Assembly (NCBI GenBank): GCA_019057735.1
Contig: JAHLWV010000187.1
Location: forward strand, 1 to 5,219
Direction of reading: 5' to 3'
DNA length: 5,219 nt
Source of the DNA: Promethearchaeota archaeon
GTDB taxonomy: Archaea > Asgardarchaeota > Lokiarchaeia > Sigynarchaeales > SOKP01
In this document: piece by piece, positions 1 to 5,219 of the stretch
How the letters are laid out: each line of letters starts with the position of its first letter
Numbering within the stretch: the first letter of the stretch is position 1
Made by a program: the position numbers and the translations under genes
Notes under the pieces: model-generated
The model's input: the letters and a program-made list of their open reading frames with translations, nothing else
Databases searched by the model: none
What the model was told of the DNA's origin: nothing

Positions 1-255
1 ACTTACAATGGCAGCAATTCCTCCGTGAGTCTTTCCAATTGCATGTTTTTCAAACCATTTTTGATCCACTGCTTCAATCTTAATTTCTTTGGAATTTGCT
101 GATTCAAGTGTCTGCTTGAGATATCTTACTCGTTTCTTATTCTTTTTTCTCTGAAGCTTGGCAACATCATAATATATAGTCAGAACCTTACGATATTTTG
201 AGCGTAAAACTGCATCTACAGAGATTTTACCCTCAATTACAATAGAACTTGTCAT
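1..255 (-). CDS. TrmH/SpoU-family RNA 2'-O-ribose methyltransferase, N-terminal part (runs off the left edge)
   Basis: The minus strand is open from an ATG at 255 to the window edge, giving 85 codons without a stop. The product begins MTSSIVIEGKISVDAVLRS and reaches THGGIAAIVS at the edge. This is the pattern of the SpoU substrate-binding domain that precedes the SPOUT (knotted) methyltransferase domain in RlmB/TrmH-like enzymes. It has an opening 'EGKISVDAVL' strand-helix, a basic stretch around residues 36-45 (KKNKKR), and the closing motif H-G-G-I-A-A, equivalent to H-Q-G-I-x-A in RlmB (residues 77-82). Family members transfer a methyl group from S-adenosylmethionine to a ribose 2'-OH in rRNA or tRNA; the target here cannot be told. 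The catalytic domain lies outside the window. An in-frame TAA at 264-262 just upstream supports this start. No Shine-Dalgarno site is visible, so a leaderless or short-leader transcript is plausible. The gene is divergent from the chaperone genes and probably unrelated to them. Confidence 0.72.
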   Translation of the reverse strand, partial: MTSSIVIEGKISVDAVLRSKYRKVLTIYYDVAKLQRKKNKKRVRYLKQTLESANSKEIKIEAVDQKWFEKHAIGKTHGGIAAIVS

Positions 256-283
256 TTGTTTTTACCATTAAAAATAAACAAGA

Positions 284-291
284 ATAATAAA
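284..291 (-). promoter_or_regulatory. Possible TATA box of the methyltransferase gene
   Basis: Read on the minus strand this is TTTATTAT, preceded by GAAATGAT, a weak BRE-like purine stretch. A start about 25 bases downstream would fall near 262, only some 7 bases before the ATG at 255. That fits the absence of a Shine-Dalgarno site and suggests a nearly leaderless mRNA. A second TATA-like string, TTTATAAA at 374-381, reads the same on both strands and would give a leader of roughly 95 bases. The region is so AT-rich that neither call is firm. Confidence 0.25.
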
Positions 292-577
292 ATCATTTCA
301 AAATCTTTTGATTAGAACAAAGATAATTAGAACTAACCTAAAATCCATGTAATCATAATATTTCATATGAATTTTTATAAATATAATTGTTTCTATATGC
401 CTACCAGTATTTATAGTATAATTTTTCATTCTAATAATTTAGAAATTTATTAAAATTGCTTGAAATATCTCAAAGTTAACTGCTCTTTTTTGTATTTTTA
501 ATCATTCAAAAAAGTTTGAAAATCTTGAAATTTTGTTAGTAGAAAGCGTGAGCTATTTATATTTAAAAATCGATACC

Positions 578-607
578 TTTAAATAGGTCAATTAATACTT
601 ATATATT
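578..607 (+). promoter_or_regulatory. Candidate core promoter of the grpE-dnaK operon (two possible TATA boxes)
   Basis: Two TATA-like elements lie at suitable distances before grpE. TTTAAATA at 578-585 matches the common archaeal TATA consensus and would place the transcript start near 608-611. TTATATATTA at 599-608 would place it near 629. A weaker string, TTTATATT, is at 556-563. No convincing purine-rich BRE can be picked out before any of them. With either main candidate, the dyads at 610-650 overlap or closely follow the start point, where archaeal repressors often act. The assignment is by eye and consensus only. Confidence 0.45.
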
Positions 608-609
608 AA

Positions 610-625
610 TGATTGTCAACAATCA
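610..625. repeat. Dyad TGATTGT-CA-ACAATCA, possible operator
   Basis: The sequence TGATTGTCAACAATCA has two perfect 7-bp inverted arms (610-616 and 619-625) around a 2-bp centre. It overlaps a second dyad, CAAT-CA-ATTG (620-629), and a third, TTGTCAA/TTGACAA (613-619 with 627-633). A further dyad with the same core design, TTGT-TT-ACAA, is at 641-650. The group sits between the TATA candidates and the grpE start codon. It is therefore a reasonable binding site for a heat-shock or other repressor that blocks the initiation complex. It does not match the bacterial CIRCE element. Function is inferred from position and symmetry only. Confidence 0.5.
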
Positions 626-653
626 ATTGACAAATAAGAATTGTTTACAAAAT
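612..653 (+). repeat. Three degenerate 14-bp direct repeats beginning ATTG
   Basis: ATTG occurs at 612, 626 and 640, exactly 14 bp apart. The units are ATTGTCAACAATCA, ATTGACAAATAAGA and ATTGTTTACAAAAT. Units 1 and 2 agree at 9 of 14 positions, and so do units 1 and 3. Positions 1-4, 8 and 11 are shared by all three. No fourth copy is present at 598 or 654. The regular spacing suggests cooperative binding of a protein along one promoter, but three short AT-rich copies could also be chance. Confidence 0.4.
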
Positions 654-667
654 TAAGAGATAAAATT

Positions 668-1336
668 ATGGTATTTGAAGATTATTACGACGAATTTTTC
701 AACGCTCGAAGGTCGTTAGAAGACCCTTACAGTAAGGTAACGATTTCAAAAGAGAAGTATAAAAGTCTCGTGGAGACCGCGGAAAAATACGACATGTTAA
801 TAAAAAAATTAGATCAGGTTGAGTCGAAGAAATCAGAGTTAGAAAGACAAATTGAATATTTAAAGGACGACGGCAGAAAGTTAAAGGAGTTAGAGGAGAA
901 AACTGAGAAATACTTAAATTCTTTAGTGAGAGCGCAAGCAGATTTCGATAATTACAAAAAAGCCAATCAACGAGAGAACGAGAGATATAGAGCGCGAGTA
1001 AAAGAAGAAATGTTGAAGAAGTTAATTAAACATTACGAGGATTTACTGAGAGCTTTTAATGTATTGAACTTAATAGAAAAAGGAGAGTCGGTAAAAAAGG
1101 GTTTTAAAATGATTGTCGAAAATTTTGAAAAATTCTTAGAAGACGAGGGAGTAAAACCTATGCTTTCAGAGGGTGAAAAATTTGATCCTTACAAACACGA
1201 AGCATTAATGGTTGAAGCGAACGAAAAATTTCCTGAAAATACTATAATTGAAGAATTAAATAAAGGTTATTATTTAAATAACAAGATATTGAAACCCGCT
1301 GGGGTTAAGATATCAAAAATCAAATCAAACTTATAA
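668..1336 (+). CDS. grpE: GrpE, nucleotide exchange factor of DnaK
   Basis: GrpE is the cytoplasmic dimeric co-chaperone that opens the DnaK nucleotide-binding domain to release ADP and restart the cycle. From the ATG at 668 the protein has 222 residues, near the usual 180-220. Residues about 28-90 are charged and helical and form the long paired-helix stalk. The family motif RAQADFDNYKKA is at 88-99. The helical-bundle segment LKKLIKHYEDLLRAF spans 116-130. The C-terminal beta wing has the family pattern FDPYKHEAL (172-180), then NTIIEELNKGYYLNNKILKPAGVKIS split over 191-216. An in-frame TTG at 641 would add nine residues (MFTKLRDKI), but it lies inside the dyad TTGTTTACAA and has no ribosome site. 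The ATG has a weak GAGAT at 657-661, in the same position as the dnaK site, so I prefer it. Usual partners dnaK and dnaJ follow. Confidence 0.93.
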   Translation: MVFEDYYDEFFNARRSLEDPYSKVTISKEKYKSLVETAEKYDMLIKKLDQVESKKSELERQIEYLKDDGRKLKELEEKTEKYLNSLVRAQADFDNYKKANQRENERYRARVKEEMLKKLIKHYEDLLRAFNVLNLIEKGESVKKGFKMIVENFEKFLEDEGVKPMLSEGEKFDPYKHEALMVEANEKFPENTIIEELNKGYYLNNKILKPAGVKISKIKSNL

Positions 1337-1373
1337 ATTTAAACAAAAATGATAATAAAAATAATAAAAAAAA

Positions 1374-1381
1374 GAAGTGAT
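1374..1381 (+). promoter_or_regulatory. Shine-Dalgarno-like site of dnaK in an A-rich gap
   Basis: GAAGTGAT resembles the archaeal GAGGTGAT site with one mismatch and ends 5 bases before the dnaK ATG at 1387. The 50-base gap after grpE is strongly A-rich on the coding strand and has no T tract. It should therefore allow read-through from grpE, unlike the T-rich gap before dnaJ. Confidence 0.6.
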
Positions 1382-1386
1382 AAAAT

Positions 1387-3273
1387 ATGGGAAAAATAAT
1401 TGGTATAGATTTAGGAACTTCCAATTCAGCTGCTGCTGTATTAGTTGGTGGCAAGCCCACAATTATACCTAGTGCCGAAGGTAATACATTAGGTGGAAAG
1501 GCTTTTCCTTCCGTTGTAGCTTTTACAAAGGATGGGCAAAGGTTAGTAGGGGAACCTGCGAGAAGGCAAGCAATTTCGAACCCTGATCGGACAATTACAG
1601 CAATAAAGCGGAAGATGGGAACGTCCTATAAAGTGAAAATCGAAAATAAAGAATACAAGCCGCAAGAAATCTCGGCAATGATTTTAAGAAAAATCAAAGA
1701 AGACGCAAGTGCATACTTAGGTGAAGAAGTTACAGATGTCATTATTACGGTGCCGGCATACTTTAACGATAATCAAAGACAAGCTACCAAAGACGCAGGT
1801 AAAATCGCGGGATTGAACGTTAAACGTTTAATTAACGAACCTACTGCAGCGGCCGTAGCATACGGATTAGATAAAAAAGATGCGAAGTTAAAAATCGCAG
1901 TTTTAGATCTAGGTGGTGGTACTTTTGATGTTACAGTAATGGAGTTAGACAGTCAAGTCTTTGAAGTAATCTCGACAGCAGGAGATACTCAATTAGGTGG
2001 AACAGATATGGATCGGATTCTTGTAAAATATGTTGTTGATGAATTTAAGAATCAAGAAGGCGTTGATTTAAACAAAGATTCGATGGCATTACAAAGAGTC
2101 AAAGAAGCGGTTGAAAAGGCTAAAATTGAATTGTCTACTTCAATTTCGACAGATATAAATCTACCATACATAACAGCAACTGATTCAGGTCCAAAACATC
2201 TTACTTTAAACATTACAAGAGCAAAATTAGAACAGCTAATTGGACCCATTTTAAAGAGATTAGAGGGCCCTATAATTAAAGCTTTGAAAGACGCGAAATT
2301 AAGCAAAGGAGAAGTTGATAAAGTAATTTTAGTTGGCGGACCAACGAGAATGCCTAGCGTTCAAAAGATCTTCGAAGATTTCTTAGGGAAAAAGCCTGAA
2401 AGGAGTTTAGATCCGATGGAATGTGTTGCAATGGGTGCTGCTGTTCAAGGTGGAATTTTAACTGGAGAAGTAGAAGATTTATTGCTATTAGATGTCACTC
2501 CATTATCGTTAGGAGTTGAGACCTTAGGTGGTGTATTTACCAAATTGATTAACCGAAACACTACGATTCCAACAAAAAAGGCAGAAACTTTTTCCACGGC
2601 TGCTGATAATCAACCTGCAGTGGAAATTCATGTATTACAAGGAGAAAGACCAAAAGCTGCTGACAACATAACTTTAGGAAAATTTCACTTGACTGGGATA
2701 CCACCTGCTCCACGAGGGATACCTCAAATCGAAGTGACATTTGACATCGATCAGAACGGTATTATCAATGTTTCAGCGAAAGATAAAGGAACTGGTAAAA
2801 GTCAATCGATAACGATTACTGCATCGACTAAGATGTCAGAAGATGAGATCAACCAAAAAGTAAGAGAAGCTGAGAGTTATGCTGAAGAAGATCAAAAGTT
2901 TAAAGAAATAATTGAAGCAAAGAATCACGCTGAGGCTTTGATTTATCAAACTGAGAAGTTATTGAAAGAAAATGAGTCGGTAATAGGAGATTTAAAATCG
3001 AACATTCTTGAAAAAGTTTCAGATCTCAGGAGTGCTATGGAATCTGACGATGTTGTTCGAATAAAGAGTTCAATGGAAACTTTACAGAATTCTCTTCACG
3101 AGGTTTCATCTCGAATGTACGGTCAACAGCAAGACGCGCAAGAAGGCGCTTATCAAGGTGCTCCACCTGGAGGAATGGGTGGTGCTCCACAAACTCAGGA
3201 CGAAATCGAGCAGGAACAATTCCGTAGAGCTACAGGTCAAGACGATGGCGTAGTTGATGCTGAATACGAATAA
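1387..3273 (+). CDS. dnaK: DnaK (Hsp70) chaperone
   Basis: DnaK is an ATP-driven cytoplasmic chaperone that clamps exposed hydrophobic segments of unfolded proteins. The 628 residues are full length. The ATPase domain (about 1-360) carries the three Hsp70 signatures: IDLGTSNS (7-14), [14 protein letters not shown] (172-185) and [15 protein letters not shown] (313-327). Key residues are present: D8, T11, K74, E151 (NEPTAAA), D174 and T179. The interdomain linker is LLLLDV (365-370), followed by the beta substrate domain to about 480. A helical lid runs to about 578. The tail is rich in G, P, M and Q and ends [10 protein letters not shown], close to the terminal motif of bacterial DnaK. Around residues 75-95 it lacks the roughly 24-residue insertion of proteobacterial DnaK, as do Gram-positive and archaeal forms. 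It lies between grpE and dnaJ, its two co-chaperones. Archaeal DnaK is generally held to be of bacterial origin; the tail agrees with that. Confidence 0.98.
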   Translation: MGKIIGIDLGTSNSAAAVLVGGKPTIIPSAEGNTLGGKAFPSVVAFTKDGQRLVGEPARRQAISNPDRTITAIKRKMGTSYKVKIENKEYKPQEISAMILRKIKEDASAYLGEEVTDVIITVPAYFNDNQRQATKDAGKIAGLNVKRLINEPTAAAVAYGLDKKDAKLKIAVLDLGGGTFDVTVMELDSQVFEVISTAGDTQLGGTDMDRILVKYVVDEFKNQEGVDLNKDSMALQRVKEAVEKAKIELSTSISTDINLPYITATDSGPKHLTLNITRAKLEQLIGPILKRLEGPIIKALKDAKLSKGEVDKVILVGGPTRMPSVQKIFEDFLGKKPERSLDPMECVAMGAAVQGGILTGEVEDLLLLDVTPLSLGVETLGGVFTKLINRNTTIPTKKAETFSTAADNQPAVEIHVLQGERPKAADNITLGKFHLTGIPPAPRGIPQIEVTFDIDQNGIINVSAKDKGTGKSQSITITASTKMSEDEINQKVREAESYAEEDQKFKEIIEAKNHAEALIYQTEKLLKENESVIGDLKSNILEKVSDLRSAMESDDVVRIKSSMETLQNSLHEVSSRMYGQQQDAQEGAYQGAPPGGMGGAPQTQDEIEQEQFRRATGQDDGVVDAEYE

Positions 3274-3278
3274 GTAAC

Positions 3279-3321
3279 TTTTTAGTTTTTTTGTTTAGTT
3301 TTTTTATTTTTTATTTTTTTT
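3279..3321 (+). terminator. T-rich tract after dnaK, probable archaeal intrinsic (partial) terminator
   Basis: Starting 5 bases after the dnaK stop codon there are successive T runs at 3279-3283 (5), 3286-3292 (7), 3299-3305 (7), 3307-3312 (6) and 3314-3321 (8), broken by single A or G bases or short AG and G interruptions. Archaeal RNA polymerase terminates at such U-rich tracts without needing a hairpin, and I see no strong hairpin upstream. Because dnaJ follows on the same strand with its own ribosome site and no obvious separate promoter, the tract may act as an attenuator rather than a full stop. A TATA-like reading of the same DNA as a dnaJ promoter cannot be excluded. Confidence 0.55.
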
Positions 3322-3333
3322 CATTAATATTTG

Positions 3334-3339
3334 AAGGTG
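3334..3339 (+). promoter_or_regulatory. Shine-Dalgarno site that sets the dnaJ start
   Basis: AAGGTG is followed nine bases later by the ATG at 3349. It matches the expected archaeal anti-Shine-Dalgarno sequence. An in-frame TTG at 3331 directly abuts and precedes this site, so that codon cannot be the start. The ATG gives the canonical J-domain opening [11 protein letters not shown]. Confidence 0.8.
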
Positions 3340-3348
3340 TTAAAAATT

Positions 3349-4362
3349 ATGGCAAAAGATTATTATAAAACATTAGGGTTAAAAAAAAGCGCTTCAAAAG
3401 AGGAAATTAAAAGAGCATTTCGAAAATTAGCCAGAAAATATCACCCTGATGTAAACGCTAATGAAGCTAAGTCTGGCGAAAAATTCAAGGAAATAAATGA
3501 AGCGTATAGTTTATTGAGTGACGATAAAAAGAGAGAAATGTATGACAAATTTGGGGTTGTTGAAGGAGACTCCTCTACATACCAAGGAGGGAGCGGTGCA
3601 CCAGGAGGTGCAAGAGTGCAACGCGGGCCAGATGGAACCACTTATTATTATTCAACTTCTGGATCGCCAGGAAATTTCGATTTTAGCGAAATTTTTGGAA
3701 ATGCAAGCAATTCTCGCAGAGGACGATCTTCAGGAGGGAATGACTTTTTTAACGATTTAGGAGATATATTTGATGTCTTTTCTAATAGAGGGGGAAGCAC
3801 GAGAGCGAGATCCACTAGACAACAAAATTATCCAAGAGAAGGTGAAGATTTAAGATACGACATGGAAATAAGCTTTATGGACGCATTTCTTGGAGGGAAG
3901 AGACAAGTTCAATATAAGGACCCCGCTACAGGGTCGAATCAAACTTTATCAGTAGCAATTCCGCGGGGAGTTAGAGATGACCAGAAATTACGCCTAAAAG
4001 GAAAAGGGATGCCAGGTGAAAATGGAGGTTCCCCCGGTGATCTGTATATTGCCATCCATGTGAAAAATCATAAACTCTTTGAAAGAGATGGAGACAATAT
4101 ATATATTGATCAAGAAATCCCTTTTACCACAGCAGCATTAGGTGGTAAAACTCAAGTTCCCGGGTTAGAAAAAGATATAAACGTATCAGTTCCCGAAGGA
4201 ACTAAAGATTCAACAATATTAAGATTAAAGAATAAGGGATTTTATAAAATTAATTCTGAAGAAAGGGGAAACCAATTAGTAAGAGTAAAGATTAAGGTTC
4301 CTAAGAGAATTAGTAAGAAACAAAAAGAATTATTAGAACAATTAAAAGCAACAGGAATATAA
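3349..4362 (+). CDS. dnaJ: Class B J-domain co-chaperone (DnaJ/CbpA-like, no zinc module)
   Basis: J-proteins deliver clients to DnaK and trigger its ATP hydrolysis in the cytoplasm. From the ATG at 3349 the protein has 337 residues. The J-domain covers about 4-68, with the essential HPD at 32-34, the basic helix [10 protein letters not shown] (21-30) and [12 protein letters not shown] (47-58). A G/S/F/R-rich linker (about 69-162) includes DFSEIF (111-116) and LGDIFDVF (137-144), like the DIF motifs of bacterial DnaJ. Two C-terminal substrate-binding domains follow: CTD I from about 166 ([14 protein letters not shown], 176-189) and CTD II from about 250 ([13 protein letters not shown], 261-273). 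There is no CxxCxGxG repeat and no cysteine at all. The protein is thus class B (CbpA, DNAJB type), not the class A DnaJ usually found beside grpE and dnaK. It follows dnaK by 75 bases across a T-rich tract and precedes tfb by 12 bases. Confidence 0.95.
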   Translation: MAKDYYKTLGLKKSASKEEIKRAFRKLARKYHPDVNANEAKSGEKFKEINEAYSLLSDDKKREMYDKFGVVEGDSSTYQGGSGAPGGARVQRGPDGTTYYYSTSGSPGNFDFSEIFGNASNSRRGRSSGGNDFFNDLGDIFDVFSNRGGSTRARSTRQQNYPREGEDLRYDMEISFMDAFLGGKRQVQYKDPATGSNQTLSVAIPRGVRDDQKLRLKGKGMPGENGGSPGDLYIAIHVKNHKLFERDGDNIYIDQEIPFTTAALGGKTQVPGLEKDINVSVPEGTKDSTILRLKNKGFYKINSEERGNQLVRVKIKVPKRISKKQKELLEQLKATGI

Positions 4363-4364
4363 AA

Positions 4365-4371
4365 AGGTGAT
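4365..4371 (+). promoter_or_regulatory. Shine-Dalgarno site of tfb
   Basis: AGGTGAT lies three bases before the ATG at 4375 and begins two bases after the dnaJ stop codon. It is the strongest ribosome site in the window. It argues that tfb is translated as an internal cistron of a dnaJ-tfb message rather than from a leaderless mRNA. The 12-base gap leaves no room for a separate promoter, except one inside dnaJ. Confidence 0.75.
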
Positions 4372-4374
4372 TAA

Positions 4375-5219
4375 ATGAATGCTGTAACAGACTTAAATAT
4401 TATATCAGATTTATGCCCTGAATGCAATGGTAATGTTATTTCTCTAAATCAGATTGGAGAGATTGTGTGTTCTGATTGTGGACTAGTTATTAAAGAAAGG
4501 AGTGTAGATTTGTCCCACAGCGATAAAAGAGCCTACACATCTCAAGAGAAAAATCAAAGGGAGCACACAGGGGCTCCGATTTCTAGTTTACTACCTGACA
4601 TTGGATTAACTACTGTAATAGATAGAAAGAACATTAAAGATCCTGATTTAAAGAGAGCAGTAAAATGGAATACTCGAATTACATGGGAAAAAAGAAATAT
4701 TCTCATCGCTACAACTGAGCTTAAAAGGATATGCAGCAACTTAAACCTACCAAATCATATAAAGTTCGAAGCTATAAAGTTGTATAAGGACGCTTTTAAA
4801 AAGAAGTTGTTAAGGGGTAGATCGATTAATTCCATGATTGCAGCTTCTATATATTTGGCGATTAGATTAAAAAGGATACCACGTACTTTGCAAGAGATTT
4901 TGGATGAATCATCCGAAAGCGAGAAAGATATTAGAAGGTGTTATCGCGTTCTAATTAGAGAATTTAACATTAAATCTCCAAATACCAACCCAAGCGATTT
5001 AATACCAACTTATATCGCTACTTTAAAACTCGGTCCCAACATTGAAATTAATTCTACTAAAATCGTAAACGCTTATTCTGAGAGATTTTCCACCAGTGGC
5101 AAAGATCCCAAAGGAATAGTAGCTGGAGCGATATATCTAGCATGTAGAATGAAGGGATTAGAGCTAACGCAAAAGGACATTGCCGAGGTTGTAGGAGTAA
5201 CTGAGGTCACGTTACGTTC
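4375..5219 (+). CDS. tfb: Archaeal transcription initiation factor TFB (TFIIB homologue), C-terminus cut by the right edge
   Basis: TFB binds the TBP-TATA complex and the BRE, recruits RNA polymerase and helps open the promoter. From ATG 4375 the frame stays open for 281 complete codons; TFBs are usually about 300-320 residues, so only a short end is missing. The N-terminal zinc ribbon has C14-x2-C17 and C32-x2-C35 (CPEC and CSDCG). The B-reader/linker region holds KRAYTSQEK (51-59) and TGAPISSLLPDIGLTTVIDR (65-84). The first cyclin fold runs about 104-197 and includes KLLRGRSIN (144-152) and PRTLQEI (169-175). The second starts about 205, with GKDPKGIVAGAIYLACR (242-258) and the helix-turn-helix QKDIAEVVGVTEVTLR (266-281), which reads the BRE; the window ends inside it. 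No key zinc residue is missing. Tight linkage behind dnaJ suggests co-expression with chaperones; whether the genome has other TFBs cannot be seen. Confidence 0.95.
   Translation, partial: MNAVTDLNIISDLCPECNGNVISLNQIGEIVCSDCGLVIKERSVDLSHSDKRAYTSQEKNQREHTGAPISSLLPDIGLTTVIDRKNIKDPDLKRAVKWNTRITWEKRNILIATTELKRICSNLNLPNHIKFEAIKLYKDAFKKKLLRGRSINSMIAASIYLAIRLKRIPRTLQEILDESSESEKDIRRCYRVLIREFNIKSPNTNPSDLIPTYIATLKLGPNIEINSTKIVNAYSERFSTSGKDPKGIVAGAIYLACRMKGLELTQKDIAEVVGVTEVTLR

Larger units (their letters stand above)
256..667. other. Gene-free AT-rich divergent intergenic region
   Basis: These 412 bases separate the minus-strand methyltransferase from grpE. I find no ORF with recognisable protein character, and no tRNA or other structured RNA. 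The stretch is dominated by A and T runs and contains several TATA-like strings, so promoter prediction by eye is uncertain. The right-hand 60 bases hold the presumed grpE promoter and a repeat/dyad cluster, described separately. The middle part (about 300-550) contains only short palindromes such as TTCATATGAA at 362-371 and a TTCAAA/TTTGAA pair at 505-520, which such base composition produces easily. Confidence 0.8.

Noticed and set aside
256..281. TTGTTT (256-261) and AAACAA (276-281) facing each other just before the methyltransferase gene, possibly related to the TTGT/ACAA half-sites near grpE.
   Set aside because: The 14-bp spacer does not match the grpE dyads, and the arms are low-complexity. 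The similarity is too weak to call a shared operator.
362..371. Perfect 10-bp palindrome TTCATATGAA next to TTTATAAA (374-381).
   Set aside because: Palindromes of this length are expected by chance in about 400 bases of such AT-rich DNA, and no second copy supports it.
505..520. Inverted repeat TTCAAA-AAAG-TTTGAA, with nearby CTTGAAA copies at 459-465 and 524-530.
   Set aside because: The arms are short and made almost only of A and T, there is no T tract to make a terminator, and the copies have no regular spacing.
641..667. TTG at 641 as the grpE start, adding nine residues.
   Set aside because: It sits within the dyad TTGTTTACAA, has no ribosome site before it, and the added residues match nothing in the family. 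The ATG at 668 has a weak site at normal spacing. It remains possible but less likely.
2052..2306. Minus-strand open frame of 84 codons inside dnaK.
   Set aside because: It is a mirror of the conserved dnaK coding sequence, with no recognisable protein character and no ribosome site.
3331..3348. TTG at 3331 as the dnaJ start.
   Set aside because: It lies directly before the AAGGTG ribosome site, and the ATG at 3349 gives the standard J-domain N-terminus.
3441..3760. Minus-strand frame (3441-3641) and plus-strand out-of-frame frame (3518-3760) within dnaJ.
   Set aside because: Both lie within the J-domain and linker coding sequence of dnaJ and look like shadows of it.
4554..4739. Minus-strand open frame of 61 codons inside tfb.
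   Set aside because: It is antisense to the conserved linker and first cyclin fold of TFB, with no independent support.

Overview
This is an archaeal window. The gene at its right end is an archaeal-type transcription factor B (TFB), which bacteria lack. The DNA is AT-rich, and the ribosome binding sites before dnaJ and tfb are AGGTGAT-like, fitting an archaeal 16S rRNA 3' end. The lineage cannot be fixed from sequence alone. A mesophilic Asgard archaeon (Lokiarchaeia-like) or a member of the Nitrososphaeria/Thermoproteota branch is my inference, based on the TFB wording and on a bacterial-type Hsp70 system beside a SpoU/TrmH-type RNA methyltransferase.

Layout, left to right. Positions 1-255, minus strand: the N-terminal part of a TrmH/SpoU-family RNA 2'-O-methyltransferase that runs off the left edge. 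Positions 256-667: a gene-free, very AT-rich divergent intergenic region with promoter candidates for both directions. Its right end holds an unusual cluster of dyads and three ATTG motifs spaced exactly 14 bp apart, next to the presumed chaperone promoter. Then, all on the plus strand: grpE (668-1336), dnaK (1387-3273), dnaJ (3349-4362) and tfb (4375 to the right edge, incomplete). An A-rich 50-nt gap separates grpE and dnaK. A 75-nt gap with long T tracts separates dnaK and dnaJ and looks like an archaeal intrinsic (partial) terminator. Only 12 nt separate dnaJ and tfb.

How the genes work together: GrpE, DnaK and the J-protein form the complete Hsp70 cycle (nucleotide exchange, ATP-driven clamp, substrate delivery). 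The J-protein is class B: it lacks the cysteine zinc-binding module usual in the DnaJ of such operons. Coupling of a TFB to dnaJ suggests that this initiation factor is made with the chaperones and may direct a stress regulon. That is inference. The T-rich gap may let dnaJ-tfb be expressed at a different level from grpE-dnaK.

I see no CRISPR array, transposon, tRNA or rRNA, and no clearly new multi-gene system. The points most worth a second look are the 14-bp-phased repeat cluster before grpE, the chaperone-linked TFB, the T-rich break before dnaJ and the zinc-less J-protein.
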